From an uncultured Bacteroidales bacterium (GTDB lineage Bacteria > Bacteroidota > Bacteroidia > Bacteroidales > Muribaculaceae), in contig CADBDH010000010.1 of assembly GCA_902793405.1 (NCBI GenBank), forward strand, positions 1 to 64,000: a stretch of 64,000 bases of DNA. Reading direction: 5' to 3'. How positions within the stretch are numbered: position 1 is the first letter of the stretch; every line of letters begins with the position of its first letter. The notes beneath the pieces were generated by a model that saw only the letters and a program-made list of their open reading frames with translations, was not told where the DNA came from and searched no databases. This document shows, in pieces, positions 34,301 through 42,832 of the stretch. Both the position numbers and the translations under genes were made by a program.

Positions 34301-34625
34301 CCGATGCGCTCTTTTGGGTGGGTATCCACGTGTCAAAGGCAGTAACCGCCTGGTCGCTGCCTTGAGGGCCATAGCGGTAGTTGTTGTTGAACGTGTCCCA
34401 ATCGTCAGGCGATGAGGCCTGATTGTCGGCAAACACAAAATACACCTTGCCACTGACCGTCGTCGTCAGGTAGTAAGTGCCGTCGGCCTTGGCATTCATC
34501 CGGACGCCCCCAGCGGGATTCCACCCACCGAAGGGGCCATCGCCCACGATATACATCTGGGCGCTAACCTGCAATGTCAGCAGCGACATTACAAGCGCAA
34601 GAAATAAAGCAGTTGTCTTTTTCAT
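31398..34625 (-). CDS. Multimodular secreted alpha-amylase (GH13) with dockerin
   Basis: 1075 residues from the ATG at 34625; upstream frame from a TTG lies in the promoter. Signal peptide to about 23. Two SusE/F-like starch-binding modules (about 24-135 and 145-265), a GH13 barrel (about 285-690), a chitobiase-like/FN3 module, a CBM26-like starch-binding module (INIYVKTSMNNAYMWAW), a third SusE/F-like module, then two dockerin repeats (GDADKDGEINISDV, DCDLDGEINISDV). Catalytic regions are intact: MDMVINHK (~375), GFRYDMCKG (nucleophile Asp ~469), FSVGEYWDG (acid/base Glu ~495), FVDNHDTG (~560). It cleaves alpha-1,4-glucans outside the cell. No SusCD locus is adjacent. Confidence 0.93.
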   Translation of the reverse strand: MKKTTALFLALVMSLLTLQVSAQMYIVGDGPFGGWNPAGGVRMNAKADGTYYLTTTVSGKVYFVFADNQASSPDDWDTFNNNYRYGPQGSDQAVTAFDTWIPTQKSASGAYYFTGNGSSYTFKFDTINKRFLVFNEGGEPVNPLTGHLYILGEANGNSWNPSQGVEMSTTDGNVFTTQVTFNGEWSEEDANVSYFSFTTKLATSSDDWDGILPYRLSPVSEGNYWVTSATLGQTIPLNAFGDNVDISFRIPAGTYNITVDVNALTCVITREGGSTPVAGKGWPSMYGGVMLQGFYWDSYKATKWNTLTEKAQELGQYFDVVWVPNSGSIDANGTAQSMGYMPVYWLKHNTCFGTESQLREMITTFHNRNTSVLMDMVINHKSGKTGWVDFANETVTGPVTGEEYSMTWSLADICSNDECAGSGYAPTGANDEGENFDGSRDLDHTSANVQKNVKTYQKYLIDELGYDGFRYDMCKGYSGYYVGLYNKASEPAFSVGEYWDGNAETLRWWLNETKQDDRIQTAVFDFALKYPMQSAFGGGTWSALNDKGLAADKNYQRYSVTFVDNHDTGQNTNYDCLKTNIMPANAFILTMPGTPCIFYKHYLAYTQEINNCIKARRAAGVHNQSDILTQQESSGGYILETEGTRGNLYLQVGGAVFNGAPSGYTLVQGGDGYNLYISNGIDWQHVGKDGRILGYPVVSKAAGNYVGSVTLTVAPSASGTTLVYTTDGSEPTIGSATITATTTLTFTENTTLKVGVLNGNQVENVESYIYTITAAATTGINIYVKTSMNNAYMWAWSGDESLTGDSWPGKKISTLDKVTINDIEWYCLHADADEVNVIFNNGEFGFENQTSAINVTRDAFFIYPNSDLSTYKYSAADTYVDVTEKYAGTGAAGFGKVYVLGNINSASWSPSNGYEMTTTNGEKYTATIDFVDPYGGYSYFSFTKALGNSWDEIAGDRMGATSNNYLINEARLGTELAVIAGTNSFRIPTGKYNLTLYLEGGILVVDKWTEPVTILRGDADKDGEINISDVAVLIDYLLTGNASALSLDNADCDLDGEINISDVTELVDYLLSGVW

Positions 34626-34706
34626 ATCCTTGGTTCTTAAAGCTATTATTTGATTTTTGGTTATTCCGATGGTCAGCAGGGCGTTGGCGCCCTCAGAATT
34701 GCAGTC

Positions 34707-34714
34707 CAAAATTA
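34707..34714 (-). promoter_or_regulatory. -7 box of the amylase gene
   Basis: Minus-strand TAATTTTG; its TTG is the apparent start of an over-long reading frame. The true leader is about 75 nt. Confidence 0.6.
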
Positions 34715-34860
34715 CTCATTCCTCGCCATTTAGCCCATCACGCCCCGCTGTTCCATCCCCAAAAATCAACGCAAACGATTGCACGTACATTCGGGACATC
34801 CTCTCTTTGGTTCAGGGGTGAAAACTGGCAGTAGCAAGCCATCAACTCAAAACTTTATAT

Positions 34861-34868
34861 TACCTTTG
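34861..34868 (+). promoter_or_regulatory. -7 box of gph
   Basis: TACCTTTG 21 bases before the ATG; no clear -33. Confidence 0.6.
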
Positions 34869-34889
34869 CAGTATAATATAGAATGAGTC

Positions 34890-35558
34890 ATGAAGAAACT
34901 GGTGATTTTTGACCTGGACGGCACGCTGCTCAACACCATCGAGGACTTGGGACAGGCTGCCAACTATGCGCTGGAACGCAACGGCTATGCCACCCACAGC
35001 ATGGCGAGTTACCCCTACTTTGTGGGCAACGGCGTGCGCCGCCTGATGACGCGTGTGCTGCCCGAGGATGCCCGCGACGACGAGACCGTTGACCGCGTGC
35101 TGGGCGATTTTCTCGAGTACTACGATGTGCACTGCATCGACTACACCAAGCCCTATAACGGAATGTACGAGCTGCTGCAGGACCTGCGCGACATGGGAGT
35201 GGCCATGGCGGTTGCCAGCAACAAGTACCAGAAAGCGGTGGATAAAATCATCAACCACTTCTTCCCCGACATCAACTTCATCGCCATCGAGGGACACCGC
35301 GAGGGCGTGAACGTCAAACCCGACCCCAGCGTGCTTTTCACCATCCTCGCCAAGGCCAAGGTCGCCAAGGCCGACGTGCTCTACAGTGGCGACAGCGGCG
35401 TGGACATGGAAGCCGGCCGACGTGCCTGCATCGACACCGTGGGCGTCACATGGGGCTTCCGCAGCAAGAAGGAACTCGTTGAGTACCATGCCGATGCCAT
35501 CGTCAACAACCCGATTGAAATCCTCGACATCGTCGAGAACGGCATCAGTATCTCCTAA
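34890..35558 (+). CDS. gph: HAD-family phosphatase, phosphoglycolate phosphatase-like
   Basis: 222 residues. HAD motif I FDLDGTLLNT (Asp8 nucleophile, Asp10), motif II VASNKYQ, Lys in VNVKPDPSV (motif III) and motif IV YSGDSGVDMEAGRRA. The helical cap between 15 and 90 fits the Gph/PGP subfamily, which removes phosphoglycolate; related HADs act on other sugar phosphates, so the substrate is likely but not certain. Followed, after a heptamer array, by the AspT-type transporter gene. Confidence 0.85.
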   Translation: MKKLVIFDLDGTLLNTIEDLGQAANYALERNGYATHSMASYPYFVGNGVRRLMTRVLPEDARDDETVDRVLGDFLEYYDVHCIDYTKPYNGMYELLQDLRDMGVAMAVASNKYQKAVDKIINHFFPDINFIAIEGHREGVNVKPDPSVLFTILAKAKVAKADVLYSGDSGVDMEAGRRACIDTVGVTWGFRSKKELVEYHADAIVNNPIEILDIVENGISIS

Positions 35559-35587
35559 CATCCCCTAAAAGACCATCAACTAAAAAC

Positions 35588-35661
35588 CAAGTTCTAGAAA
35601 CTAGAAACTAAGGACTAGAAACTAGGGACTAGAAACTAAAAACTAAAAACTAAGGACTAAA
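35588..35661. repeat. Heptameric repeat array, RRRACTA
   Basis: About ten 7-base units (GAAACTA, AGGACTA, GGGACTA, AAAACTA) end three bases before the ATG of the transporter gene, where a ribosome-binding site would be. This is the clearest case of an array serving as the whole leader. Confidence 0.9.
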
Positions 35662-35663
35662 AT

Positions 35664-37349
35664 ATGGACTGGCTAACTGAATTATTCATCGGCAACAGCG
35701 TGGCACACACCCTATTCATCTATGCCATCGTCATCGCTATAGGTGTAATGCTGGGCAAAGTCAAGATCTTCGGCATCTCGCTCGGTGCCACCTTTGTCCT
35801 GTTCTGCGGTATCCTTGTCGGCCACCTCGGCGTGGAAGTTGACCCGGCCACACTCAAGTTCATCCAGGAGTTTGGCCTCATCCTGTTCATCTTCTCCATC
35901 GGTCTGCAGGTAGGTCCCAGCTTTTTCTCATCGTTCAAGCACGAGGGCATCCAGCTCAACGGCGTTGCCATGCTCATCGTGGGTCTCAACGTGGTAGTGG
36001 CTCTTGCCATCTACTTCATCGCGGGCAACATCAGCATCACCGACATGGTGGGCGTGATGAGCGGTGCCGTGACCAATACGCCCGGACTGGGTGCTGCCCA
36101 GCAGGCTATCATCGAGACCGTGGGCGACCGTGCCAGCGACCTTAACGAGTCGATGTCGCTTGGCTATGCTGCCGCCTATCCCCTAGGTGTCATCGGCATC
36201 ATCCTGTCGATGGTGCTGCTCAAGGCCATGTTCAAAATCAATGTCGATAAGGAAATCAATGAGATTGAGCGCGAGAAAGAGGACAGCCAGCTCAAGCCCC
36301 ACGTCATCACCTATCAGGTGACCAACAAACTCATCGACGACATTCCCGTGACACGCCTGCACAATATCATCGACCGCAACTTCACCATCTCGCGCATGAA
36401 GCGTCCCGATGGCACCGTCGAGATTCCGCAGGGCGAGACCATCATCCGCAAGGACGACGTGCTGCGCATCGTCATGAGCGCACACGATCAGGATATCTTC
36501 GATGCCATCATCGGCCCGCACGTGAACTTTGACTGGCAAGTCGAGACCACGCCCAAGGGCATCGTGAGCAAGCGCATCGTCATCACCAACAACGAACTCA
36601 ACGGACGCAAAATCGGCTCCATCCGTCTGCACGAGGGCTACAAGGTCAACGTTACACGCGTCTATCGTGCCGGCGTCGAGCTGCTCGCCAGCCCCAACCT
36701 GTCGCTGCAGGTGGGTGACCGCCTCACCGTCGTGGGACGTGAGGAGGACGTGGACCGCCTGGGCAAGCGCATGGGCGACTCTTACAAGCGCCTGGAGCAC
36801 CCCAACCTGTTCACCATGTTCATCGGCATCTTCCTGGGTATCATCGTGGGTTCCATCCCCATCATGCTGCCCGGCATGTCGGTGCCCATGAAACTCGGTC
36901 TGGCCGGTGGTCCCCTGGTGGTTGCCATCCTCATCGGACGCTACGGCTACAAGGCCCGTCTGGTCACCTATACCAGCACCGCAGCCAGCCTGATGCTGCG
37001 TGAATTGGGCCTGTGCCTGTTCCTCGCCTCGGTAGGCCTTGCCGCCGGCGGCAAGTTCGTGTCAACCATCCTGAGTGCCAATGGCGCGCTGTGGGTACTT
37101 TACGGCTTCCTCATCACCATCATCCCGCTGCTCATCGCAGTGGTGGTGGCACGCGGCAAACTCCATCTGAACTACTGCACCATCATGGGCCTCGTGGCCG
37201 GTGCCACGACCGATCCCCCCGCCCTGGGCTACGCCAACACCACCGCCGGCAACGACGCCCCCGCCGTCGCCTATGCCACCGTCTACCCCTTGACCATGTT
37301 CATGCGAGTCCTCATCGCCGAACTCATCATCATCTTCGCCGTCGCCTAG
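35664..37349 (+). CDS. AspT/YidE-type membrane transporter with RCK_C domains
   Basis: 561 residues of the aspartate:alanine exchanger family. Two blocks of about five hydrophobic helices (5-185 and 380-561) flank a cytosolic part with two TrkA-C/RCK_C domains (VTRLHNIIDRNFTISRM and GRKIGSIRLHEGYKVNVTRV). GAVTNTPGLGAAQQA and GATTDPPALGYAN are the family's paired helix motifs. YidE/YbjL relatives have unknown substrates; carboxylates such as aspartate or succinate are possible. Its stop is 12 bases before the kinase gene. Confidence 0.88.
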   Translation: MDWLTELFIGNSVAHTLFIYAIVIAIGVMLGKVKIFGISLGATFVLFCGILVGHLGVEVDPATLKFIQEFGLILFIFSIGLQVGPSFFSSFKHEGIQLNGVAMLIVGLNVVVALAIYFIAGNISITDMVGVMSGAVTNTPGLGAAQQAIIETVGDRASDLNESMSLGYAAAYPLGVIGIILSMVLLKAMFKINVDKEINEIEREKEDSQLKPHVITYQVTNKLIDDIPVTRLHNIIDRNFTISRMKRPDGTVEIPQGETIIRKDDVLRIVMSAHDQDIFDAIIGPHVNFDWQVETTPKGIVSKRIVITNNELNGRKIGSIRLHEGYKVNVTRVYRAGVELLASPNLSLQVGDRLTVVGREEDVDRLGKRMGDSYKRLEHPNLFTMFIGIFLGIIVGSIPIMLPGMSVPMKLGLAGGPLVVAILIGRYGYKARLVTYTSTAASLMLRELGLCLFLASVGLAAGGKFVSTILSANGALWVLYGFLITIIPLLIAVVVARGKLHLNYCTIMGLVAGATTDPPALGYANTTAGNDAPAVAYATVYPLTMFMRVLIAELIIIFAVA

Positions 37350-37361
37350 CCCGCTAGTAAT

Positions 37362-39320
37362 ATGATACATCATCTCTCTACATCGTGCAAATCTGTTCTG
37401 ACAATCATCGCCTTACTGACATGCCTTGTGTTTACCGGATGTCAACACGACAGCGGTATCCATCAACAAGTGCTTGAACGCATCGCTCAAGCCGAGGCGA
37501 TGCTCGAGGAGCCAGATATCGACTCTTCCATCATCCTGCTACAGCAGACCTATGATTTTGCCAAGGGCAAGAATTACCAATGGGGCATGGCCGAGGCTTG
37601 CTTGGACATCGCACGTTGTTATTTCATGGACGACAATGTTGACTCAGCATTAGCCTCGCTCGACAAGGGCATGAACGTCTATCCAGCCATGCCCGACTCC
37701 ATGAAGGGGGAATTCTTTGGCGAGTATGCTGCCGAATATGGGTCCAAAGGTGACATGCGCACGGCATTGATCTATATCAGGCAGGCGCTACCGCTTATCA
37801 AACAATATGGCGATGACGAGAGCTATTGCATCTCGTGCGCCAACGCGGGTATCTATTACCGCCACCTGGGCATGAACGACTCGGCTATATATTACTACCG
37901 TCAAGGCATGGATTTGGCCATCAAGACTGGAGATATTGAGAGTCAGAACCTGCTCGCCAACAACATAGCTGTTCTCTATGGCGAAATGGAACGTTATGAC
38001 GAAAGCCTCAAGTTCATCGACCAGGCCATTGAAAACGCCCAAAAGGCCGGAGACGAGCACGGAGTTTTATCGGCCATTGGCACCAAAGGCGACATGCTTG
38101 TCTTGAGCAAGCGGTATGAGGAAGCGGCCGATATGCTGCTGGCCGCCTACCCGCGCACCGACAGCACCACTAACCCATTGAGGACCAAAGCCCGACTGCT
38201 CACTCCACTGCTCAAGTCACTGTATCATAGCAAGCGTCCCGAACATAGGGCACAATTTCCACACTACATGGAACGGAGCCAGCAATTGATTGCACAATTA
38301 GAACCGAACAGCGTCCAGGGCGCTGGCTTGCTGACGACCCGCCTTGCCCTGCAAGTCGATGACAAGCAGTATGCCCAGGGCTTGCAGACCATCGCCCAAA
38401 TCGAGCAGATCCTGCCGCACCAGATGGCGACACCCCGCAACAAGTTCTATAGCAACAAGGCGAAATGTCTAGCTGGGTTGGGACGCTATCAGGAGGCTTA
38501 CCAGGCACTCAACGAGGCTTATATCGCTGCCGACTCCATCAAGAATGAGGAAATCAACAACAAACTCTCACAACTCACTGCATCCTACGAGATGATGCAG
38601 AAGGAACTGGAAGTAACTCACCTGAGCCAGCAACACGAGCGCAACAAGACTCGTATCGCCATCCTCAGTGCCATACTTCTGGCACTGCTTGCCGCACTTG
38701 GCGCATTGATGTTCTGGACACGGCAGCGCCGCCAACAGGCCCAGATGCGCGAGACACGACGGTGGGTCGAGGGCATCGAGCAGGAGCGCGCACGTTTTGC
38801 ACGTGAGTTGCATGATGGTGCCTGCAACGACCTGTTGGCCATCGGCATGCAACTGCGGGCCAACAAGCCAGACGTGCAGGAGGTGAACCAGCAGATAGGC
38901 ACCTTGCGCGCCCAGTTGCGCAACCTTTCCCATGAGCTCATGCCACCGCAGTTCAAGGACGGTGTGCGCCTGGACGAAGCATTGAATTACTACCTCTCGC
39001 ACATCGATGGTCTCAAAGTCGATTTCCATGCTGATGGCCAAGGCTGGGACACGATTCCCAGCGAAACGGCCTATCAAGTCTATCGCATCACCCAGGAAGC
39101 CATCGGCAACATCATCACCCATCAGCCAGATGCCCAGGTCAAGATAAGTCTCACCCCATCCCGACTTAATGTGGTTTCTACGGGTAAAATGGTGCAGGGA
39201 GATGGCAGAGGCATCGGTCTCCAATCAATGCGCAACAGGGCCGAGAGCATCAACGCCGAGTTGAAAACCTCCAGCCAGGAGGATACATTCTTGCTTACGC
39301 TCGACTTCGGCACCGCCTGA
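37362..39320 (+). CDS. TPR-containing sensor histidine kinase (NarL-partner type)
   Basis: 652 residues. N-terminal export signal with a lipobox-like VFTGC (Cys 27), then TPR repeats (about 30-420, e.g. SAIYYYRQGMDLAIKTGD), one transmembrane helix (about 432-453), a HisKA_3 domain with phospho-His about 483 in ARFARELHDGACNDLL, and an HATPase end (AYQVYRITQEAIGNIITH and GRGIGLQSMRNRAESI). The usual DxG (G1) box between these is replaced by a shortened STGKMVQGDGRGIG, so the ATP lid is reduced. It probably senses a periplasmic protein or envelope state and phosphorylates the next gene's product. Confidence 0.88.
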   Translation: MIHHLSTSCKSVLTIIALLTCLVFTGCQHDSGIHQQVLERIAQAEAMLEEPDIDSSIILLQQTYDFAKGKNYQWGMAEACLDIARCYFMDDNVDSALASLDKGMNVYPAMPDSMKGEFFGEYAAEYGSKGDMRTALIYIRQALPLIKQYGDDESYCISCANAGIYYRHLGMNDSAIYYYRQGMDLAIKTGDIESQNLLANNIAVLYGEMERYDESLKFIDQAIENAQKAGDEHGVLSAIGTKGDMLVLSKRYEEAADMLLAAYPRTDSTTNPLRTKARLLTPLLKSLYHSKRPEHRAQFPHYMERSQQLIAQLEPNSVQGAGLLTTRLALQVDDKQYAQGLQTIAQIEQILPHQMATPRNKFYSNKAKCLAGLGRYQEAYQALNEAYIAADSIKNEEINNKLSQLTASYEMMQKELEVTHLSQQHERNKTRIAILSAILLALLAALGALMFWTRQRRQQAQMRETRRWVEGIEQERARFARELHDGACNDLLAIGMQLRANKPDVQEVNQQIGTLRAQLRNLSHELMPPQFKDGVRLDEALNYYLSHIDGLKVDFHADGQGWDTIPSETAYQVYRITQEAIGNIITHQPDAQVKISLTPSRLNVVSTGKMVQGDGRGIGLQSMRNRAESINAELKTSSQEDTFLLTLDFGTA

Positions 39321-39444
39321 TTTTAGCGTTTTTCATCCACGGCGCGCCGTAGTTTTTAGGTTTTAGTGGTCATTTTATGGCACTGAGACTATGATTATTG
39401 GTATTGTTGTTGTAACTTCGCACACAAACTAAAACGACCGAGTC

Positions 39445-40080
39445 ATGCAACAATCCGACAAAACCGACCTTTTGATTATCGATGATCATGATATCATAGC
39501 CCTGGGACTGAAAGCGCTCCTGACCGGACACAGCAGGCTGGGCAACATTGACAATGCAACTACGGCCAGTCAAGCTATGGAAATGACAGCTAAGCAGCAT
39601 TATGGGCTATTTATTATAGATGTGGAATTGCCTGACATGTTGGGCATCGAACTGGTTGCGTCACTCAAAGCCCTGTCTCCCGACAGTGCTTTTATCTTCC
39701 ACACCTTCCACGATGAGTTGTGGACACTGCGCCAGATGATGAAAAGCGGAGCCGATGGCATCGTCATGAAAAGTGACGATACCGCCGAACTCATTGCCGC
39801 TATCGAACAGGTGCTGGACGGGGGCAGTTATTTCTCAAAGCAGTACAGGCTGGCTTGCCAGGAAATGGAACAGTATCAAGAACTCTCGGCTCGAGAGATC
39901 GAAGTCTTGAGGCTCATCGCCGAGGGACTGATGACACGTGACATCGCCACTCGTCTCTTCGTCAGCGACAACACCATCGAGTTCCACCGCAAGCGCATCA
40001 TGCGCAAACTCGGTGCCTCCAACATGGCACAACTTGTCAAGGAAGGCATCGCCCGCGGCTATATCAAGACTATCAAATGA
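39445..40080 (+). CDS. NarL/LuxR-type response regulator
   Basis: 211 residues. Receiver domain with acidic pair Asp14-Asp15, phospho-acceptor Asp59 (LFIIDVELPD), FHTFHD switch strand and conserved Lys in VMKSDD. C-terminal LuxR helix-turn-helix (SAREIEVLRLIAEGLMTRDIATRLFVS and NTIEFHRKRIMRKLG). It follows the kinase by 124 bases, with a possible -7-like TAACTTCG at 39413-39420, and precedes the BspA-like gene by 42 bases. The LRR gene is its most obvious target, by position only. Confidence 0.92.
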   Translation: MQQSDKTDLLIIDDHDIIALGLKALLTGHSRLGNIDNATTASQAMEMTAKQHYGLFIIDVELPDMLGIELVASLKALSPDSAFIFHTFHDELWTLRQMMKSGADGIVMKSDDTAELIAAIEQVLDGGSYFSKQYRLACQEMEQYQELSAREIEVLRLIAEGLMTRDIATRLFVSDNTIEFHRKRIMRKLGASNMAQLVKEGIARGYIKTIK

Positions 40081-40122
40081 CATCTCAACCAACAATAATA
40101 ACCTATTAAAACTTTATCGTTT

Positions 40123-42762
40123 ATGAAGAATTTACTCTTTACTCTCATCCTTGCGCTAGCCACCCTAGCTCAAGCCGCGGCCTATCCCACCTTTGAGAAA
40201 AACGGCATCTATTATGATATCCAGAGTGGCGATAGCACCGTCTATGTGACATACAGTACTATTAAGTACACTGGTAATGTGTCAATACCCAGTCATGTCA
40301 ACTACAACGACAAGAGGTATGATGTGATAGGAATTGCCGGCAACGCTTTCTCTGATTGCACCGAATTGTTATCTGTTTCCATTCCAAGTTCTGTTACCAT
40401 CATTGCTGACGGCGGAGCGTTTAGTGGTTGCACTAGTTTAACTTTAATAACGATCCCTAATAGCGTTACTCATTTGGGTTCTCATGCTTTCTACAACTGC
40501 TATAACTTGTCGAGCGTGACCTTAAGCAATAATCTCCAGACTATTGGTTCTAGTGCATTTCAATATTGCCGATCGCTCACTAGCTTTACCATTCCCAATA
40601 CTGTTAGAACAATTGGCTCTCATGCTTTTTCTGGCTGCACGGGTTTGACTAGTATCACTATCGGTAATCATGTCGAGACTATTGGCAGAGCTGCTTTCAG
40701 TGGATGTTCAAGTTTAACCAGCATCACAATTCCCAATAGTGTTAACACTATTGGTGGTTTTGCTTTTTCGGGATGCTCTAGCTTGACACAAGTTAGTATT
40801 GGAACTGGTGTTACCACAATCGGTGACAATGAATATGAAACACAGACTTTTGCCAATTGTACTTCATTAAGGGAAATCGTTATTCCCAATAATGTTGAGA
40901 TACTTGGTGGGGGCAGCTTTGCTGGCTGTACGTCATTGGAAACCGTGACGCTGAGCAACGCATTAGACAGATTGAACAATCAAATATTTGACGGCTGCAC
41001 TGCATTATCAAGTGTAAATATACCATTACCAGTGACTACTATCGGATGGGGTACTTTCAGGTATTGCCACAGTTTGCCAGCCATTACGATTCCTAATAAT
41101 GTTACGTCCATCGGGGGTAGTGCATTCTTGGGTTGCACTAGTCTAAACGAGATATCCATCCCCAAAAGTGTGACAACTATTGACAAAGAGGCTTTTAGCG
41201 GTTGTACGGGTCTCACCAGCTTAACCTTCACGCCTGGAGAAGATCAATTGACGATAGGCCAAAGTGCTTTCACTAATTGCTCAGGTCTTTCTTCTCTCAC
41301 ACTGCCAGGCAATGTATATGCTATTGGTGTGAGCGCCTTTGAGAGCTGCACTGGCCTTGCACGAGTTACTCTGCAGCCTGGTGTGACGACCATTGGCAAT
41401 TTCGCTTTTAAGGGCTGCACACGCCTGTCTAACTTGACAATGATGGAGGGGGTGACGAACATAGGAGATCAAGCTTTCGGCAGCTGCACACGCCTTACGA
41501 CAGTTACTTTGCCTAGTACAGTTTTGTCACTGGGTTATAATTGTTTTGAGAATTGCACAAGACTTGCAAATGTAACTCTAAACGAAGGTTTGACCTCAAT
41601 CTATGCAGGAGCTTTCAGCAATTGTACTCAATTGACCAACACGATTTTGCCAAGCACTTTAACATATCTTGGATACGGTGCTTTTTACGGTTGTGCTTCG
41701 TTAACAGAGATGACGATTCCAAATAGTATTATTTCGATGGACGCCGAAAATAATGGTGTAGTCCAATATGGTGTTTTCCAAAATTGTACAGGTTTGAAAA
41801 AAGCGAACCTAGGAACAGGATTGACTAGAATTTACAAAAACTTCTTTTGGGGTTGTACTTCGTTGGAAGAAGTCATTTTCAATAATAATATCACGGCAAT
41901 CAGCCAGAATGCATTTGCTGATTGTTCGTCATTGACCCAATTTGTGATTCCAGATCATACAACATCTATCGGAATTTCTGCATTTGCTAATTGCACGGGT
42001 TTGACGAGCATTACAATCCCAAATAGTGTAACGACAATCGCCGAACGTGCGTTCTCTGGCTGCAACATGCTTGAAACCATCACATTGGGCAAAAACCTTG
42101 TTTCAATAGGCCAAACAGCTTTTTATTATTGCAGTAGTCTTAAATCAGTTACTATTCCCAAGTCTGTCACATCTGTAGGGGGTTGGATCTTTACTGGTTG
42201 TACTGGACTTACCGAAGTAAAGTTTGAGAATAACATCATTGGGTCTTACATGTTTGAAGGATGCACCAGTTTGACCGAGATTGAGGCTCCTGACAATATG
42301 ACTAGAATTGGTGACAATGCTTTCAGAGGCTGTACAGGTATTAAGAAAGTCACTTTAGGTCGTGGCTTGACGACGCTAGGCAGTGATGCGTTTAATGGCT
42401 GTAATGCTATTGAGACGGTGATTTCACGCAGTGAGATTGCTCCCTCGATGGGTAGCGTGAATTGCTTTACTAACACGGTCTATAATAATGCCACACTCTA
42501 TATTCCCATTGGGGCAACAGAGGATTATCAGTTGACCGACTATTGGTATAAATTTGCCAATATGGTTGAGAAGAACTTGGATGTTATCCCTGGTGATGTG
42601 GATGGTGACGGTGTCATTAGTATCCATGACTTGGCCGACCTCATCGACCTCTTACTCATTGGCGGCGGTGCTGGCAGTTCCGACGTTGATGGTGATGGTC
42701 AAACAACCATATCAGACATTACTGAACTCATCGATAGGCTTCTCGCCGGCGACAACGATTAA
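40123..42762 (+). CDS. BspA-like leucine-rich-repeat surface protein with dockerin
   Basis: 879 residues. Signal peptide MKNLLFTLILALATLAQAAA, a short N-terminal domain, then about 30 LRR_5 repeats of ~23 residues (SFTIPNTVRTIGSHAFSGCT pattern) up to about 800, then a C-terminal dockerin pair (GDVDGDGVISIHDLADLIDL, DVDGDGQTTISDITELIDRL). BspA-like proteins bind host matrix proteins or other bacteria. Base composition is visibly more A+T rich than the flanking genes, with relaxed codon choice, which suggests acquisition or rapid repeat turnover. It lies directly downstream of a two-component pair. Confidence 0.9.
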   Translation: MKNLLFTLILALATLAQAAAYPTFEKNGIYYDIQSGDSTVYVTYSTIKYTGNVSIPSHVNYNDKRYDVIGIAGNAFSDCTELLSVSIPSSVTIIADGGAFSGCTSLTLITIPNSVTHLGSHAFYNCYNLSSVTLSNNLQTIGSSAFQYCRSLTSFTIPNTVRTIGSHAFSGCTGLTSITIGNHVETIGRAAFSGCSSLTSITIPNSVNTIGGFAFSGCSSLTQVSIGTGVTTIGDNEYETQTFANCTSLREIVIPNNVEILGGGSFAGCTSLETVTLSNALDRLNNQIFDGCTALSSVNIPLPVTTIGWGTFRYCHSLPAITIPNNVTSIGGSAFLGCTSLNEISIPKSVTTIDKEAFSGCTGLTSLTFTPGEDQLTIGQSAFTNCSGLSSLTLPGNVYAIGVSAFESCTGLARVTLQPGVTTIGNFAFKGCTRLSNLTMMEGVTNIGDQAFGSCTRLTTVTLPSTVLSLGYNCFENCTRLANVTLNEGLTSIYAGAFSNCTQLTNTILPSTLTYLGYGAFYGCASLTEMTIPNSIISMDAENNGVVQYGVFQNCTGLKKANLGTGLTRIYKNFFWGCTSLEEVIFNNNITAISQNAFADCSSLTQFVIPDHTTSIGISAFANCTGLTSITIPNSVTTIAERAFSGCNMLETITLGKNLVSIGQTAFYYCSSLKSVTIPKSVTSVGGWIFTGCTGLTEVKFENNIIGSYMFEGCTSLTEIEAPDNMTRIGDNAFRGCTGIKKVTLGRGLTTLGSDAFNGCNAIETVISRSEIAPSMGSVNCFTNTVYNNATLYIPIGATEDYQLTDYWYKFANMVEKNLDVIPGDVDGDGVISIHDLADLIDLLLIGGGAGSSDVDGDGQTTISDITELIDRLLAGDND

Positions 42763-42789
42763 CCCACACACAACAAATCTATATATATC

Positions 42790-42832
42790 AAGGTGTACCA
42801 CGTCTCGCACATGGTGCACCTTGATTTTATTA
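42790..42832 (+). terminator. Terminator of the BspA-like gene
   Basis: AAGGTGTACCA pairs with TGGTGCACCTT around an 11-base loop (one mismatch), followed by GATTTTATT. Confidence 0.8.

Noticed and set aside
31398-34625. Cellulosome component
   Set aside because: Dockerin repeats are present but no cohesin or scaffoldin gene is seen in the window, so a cellulosome is not supported.
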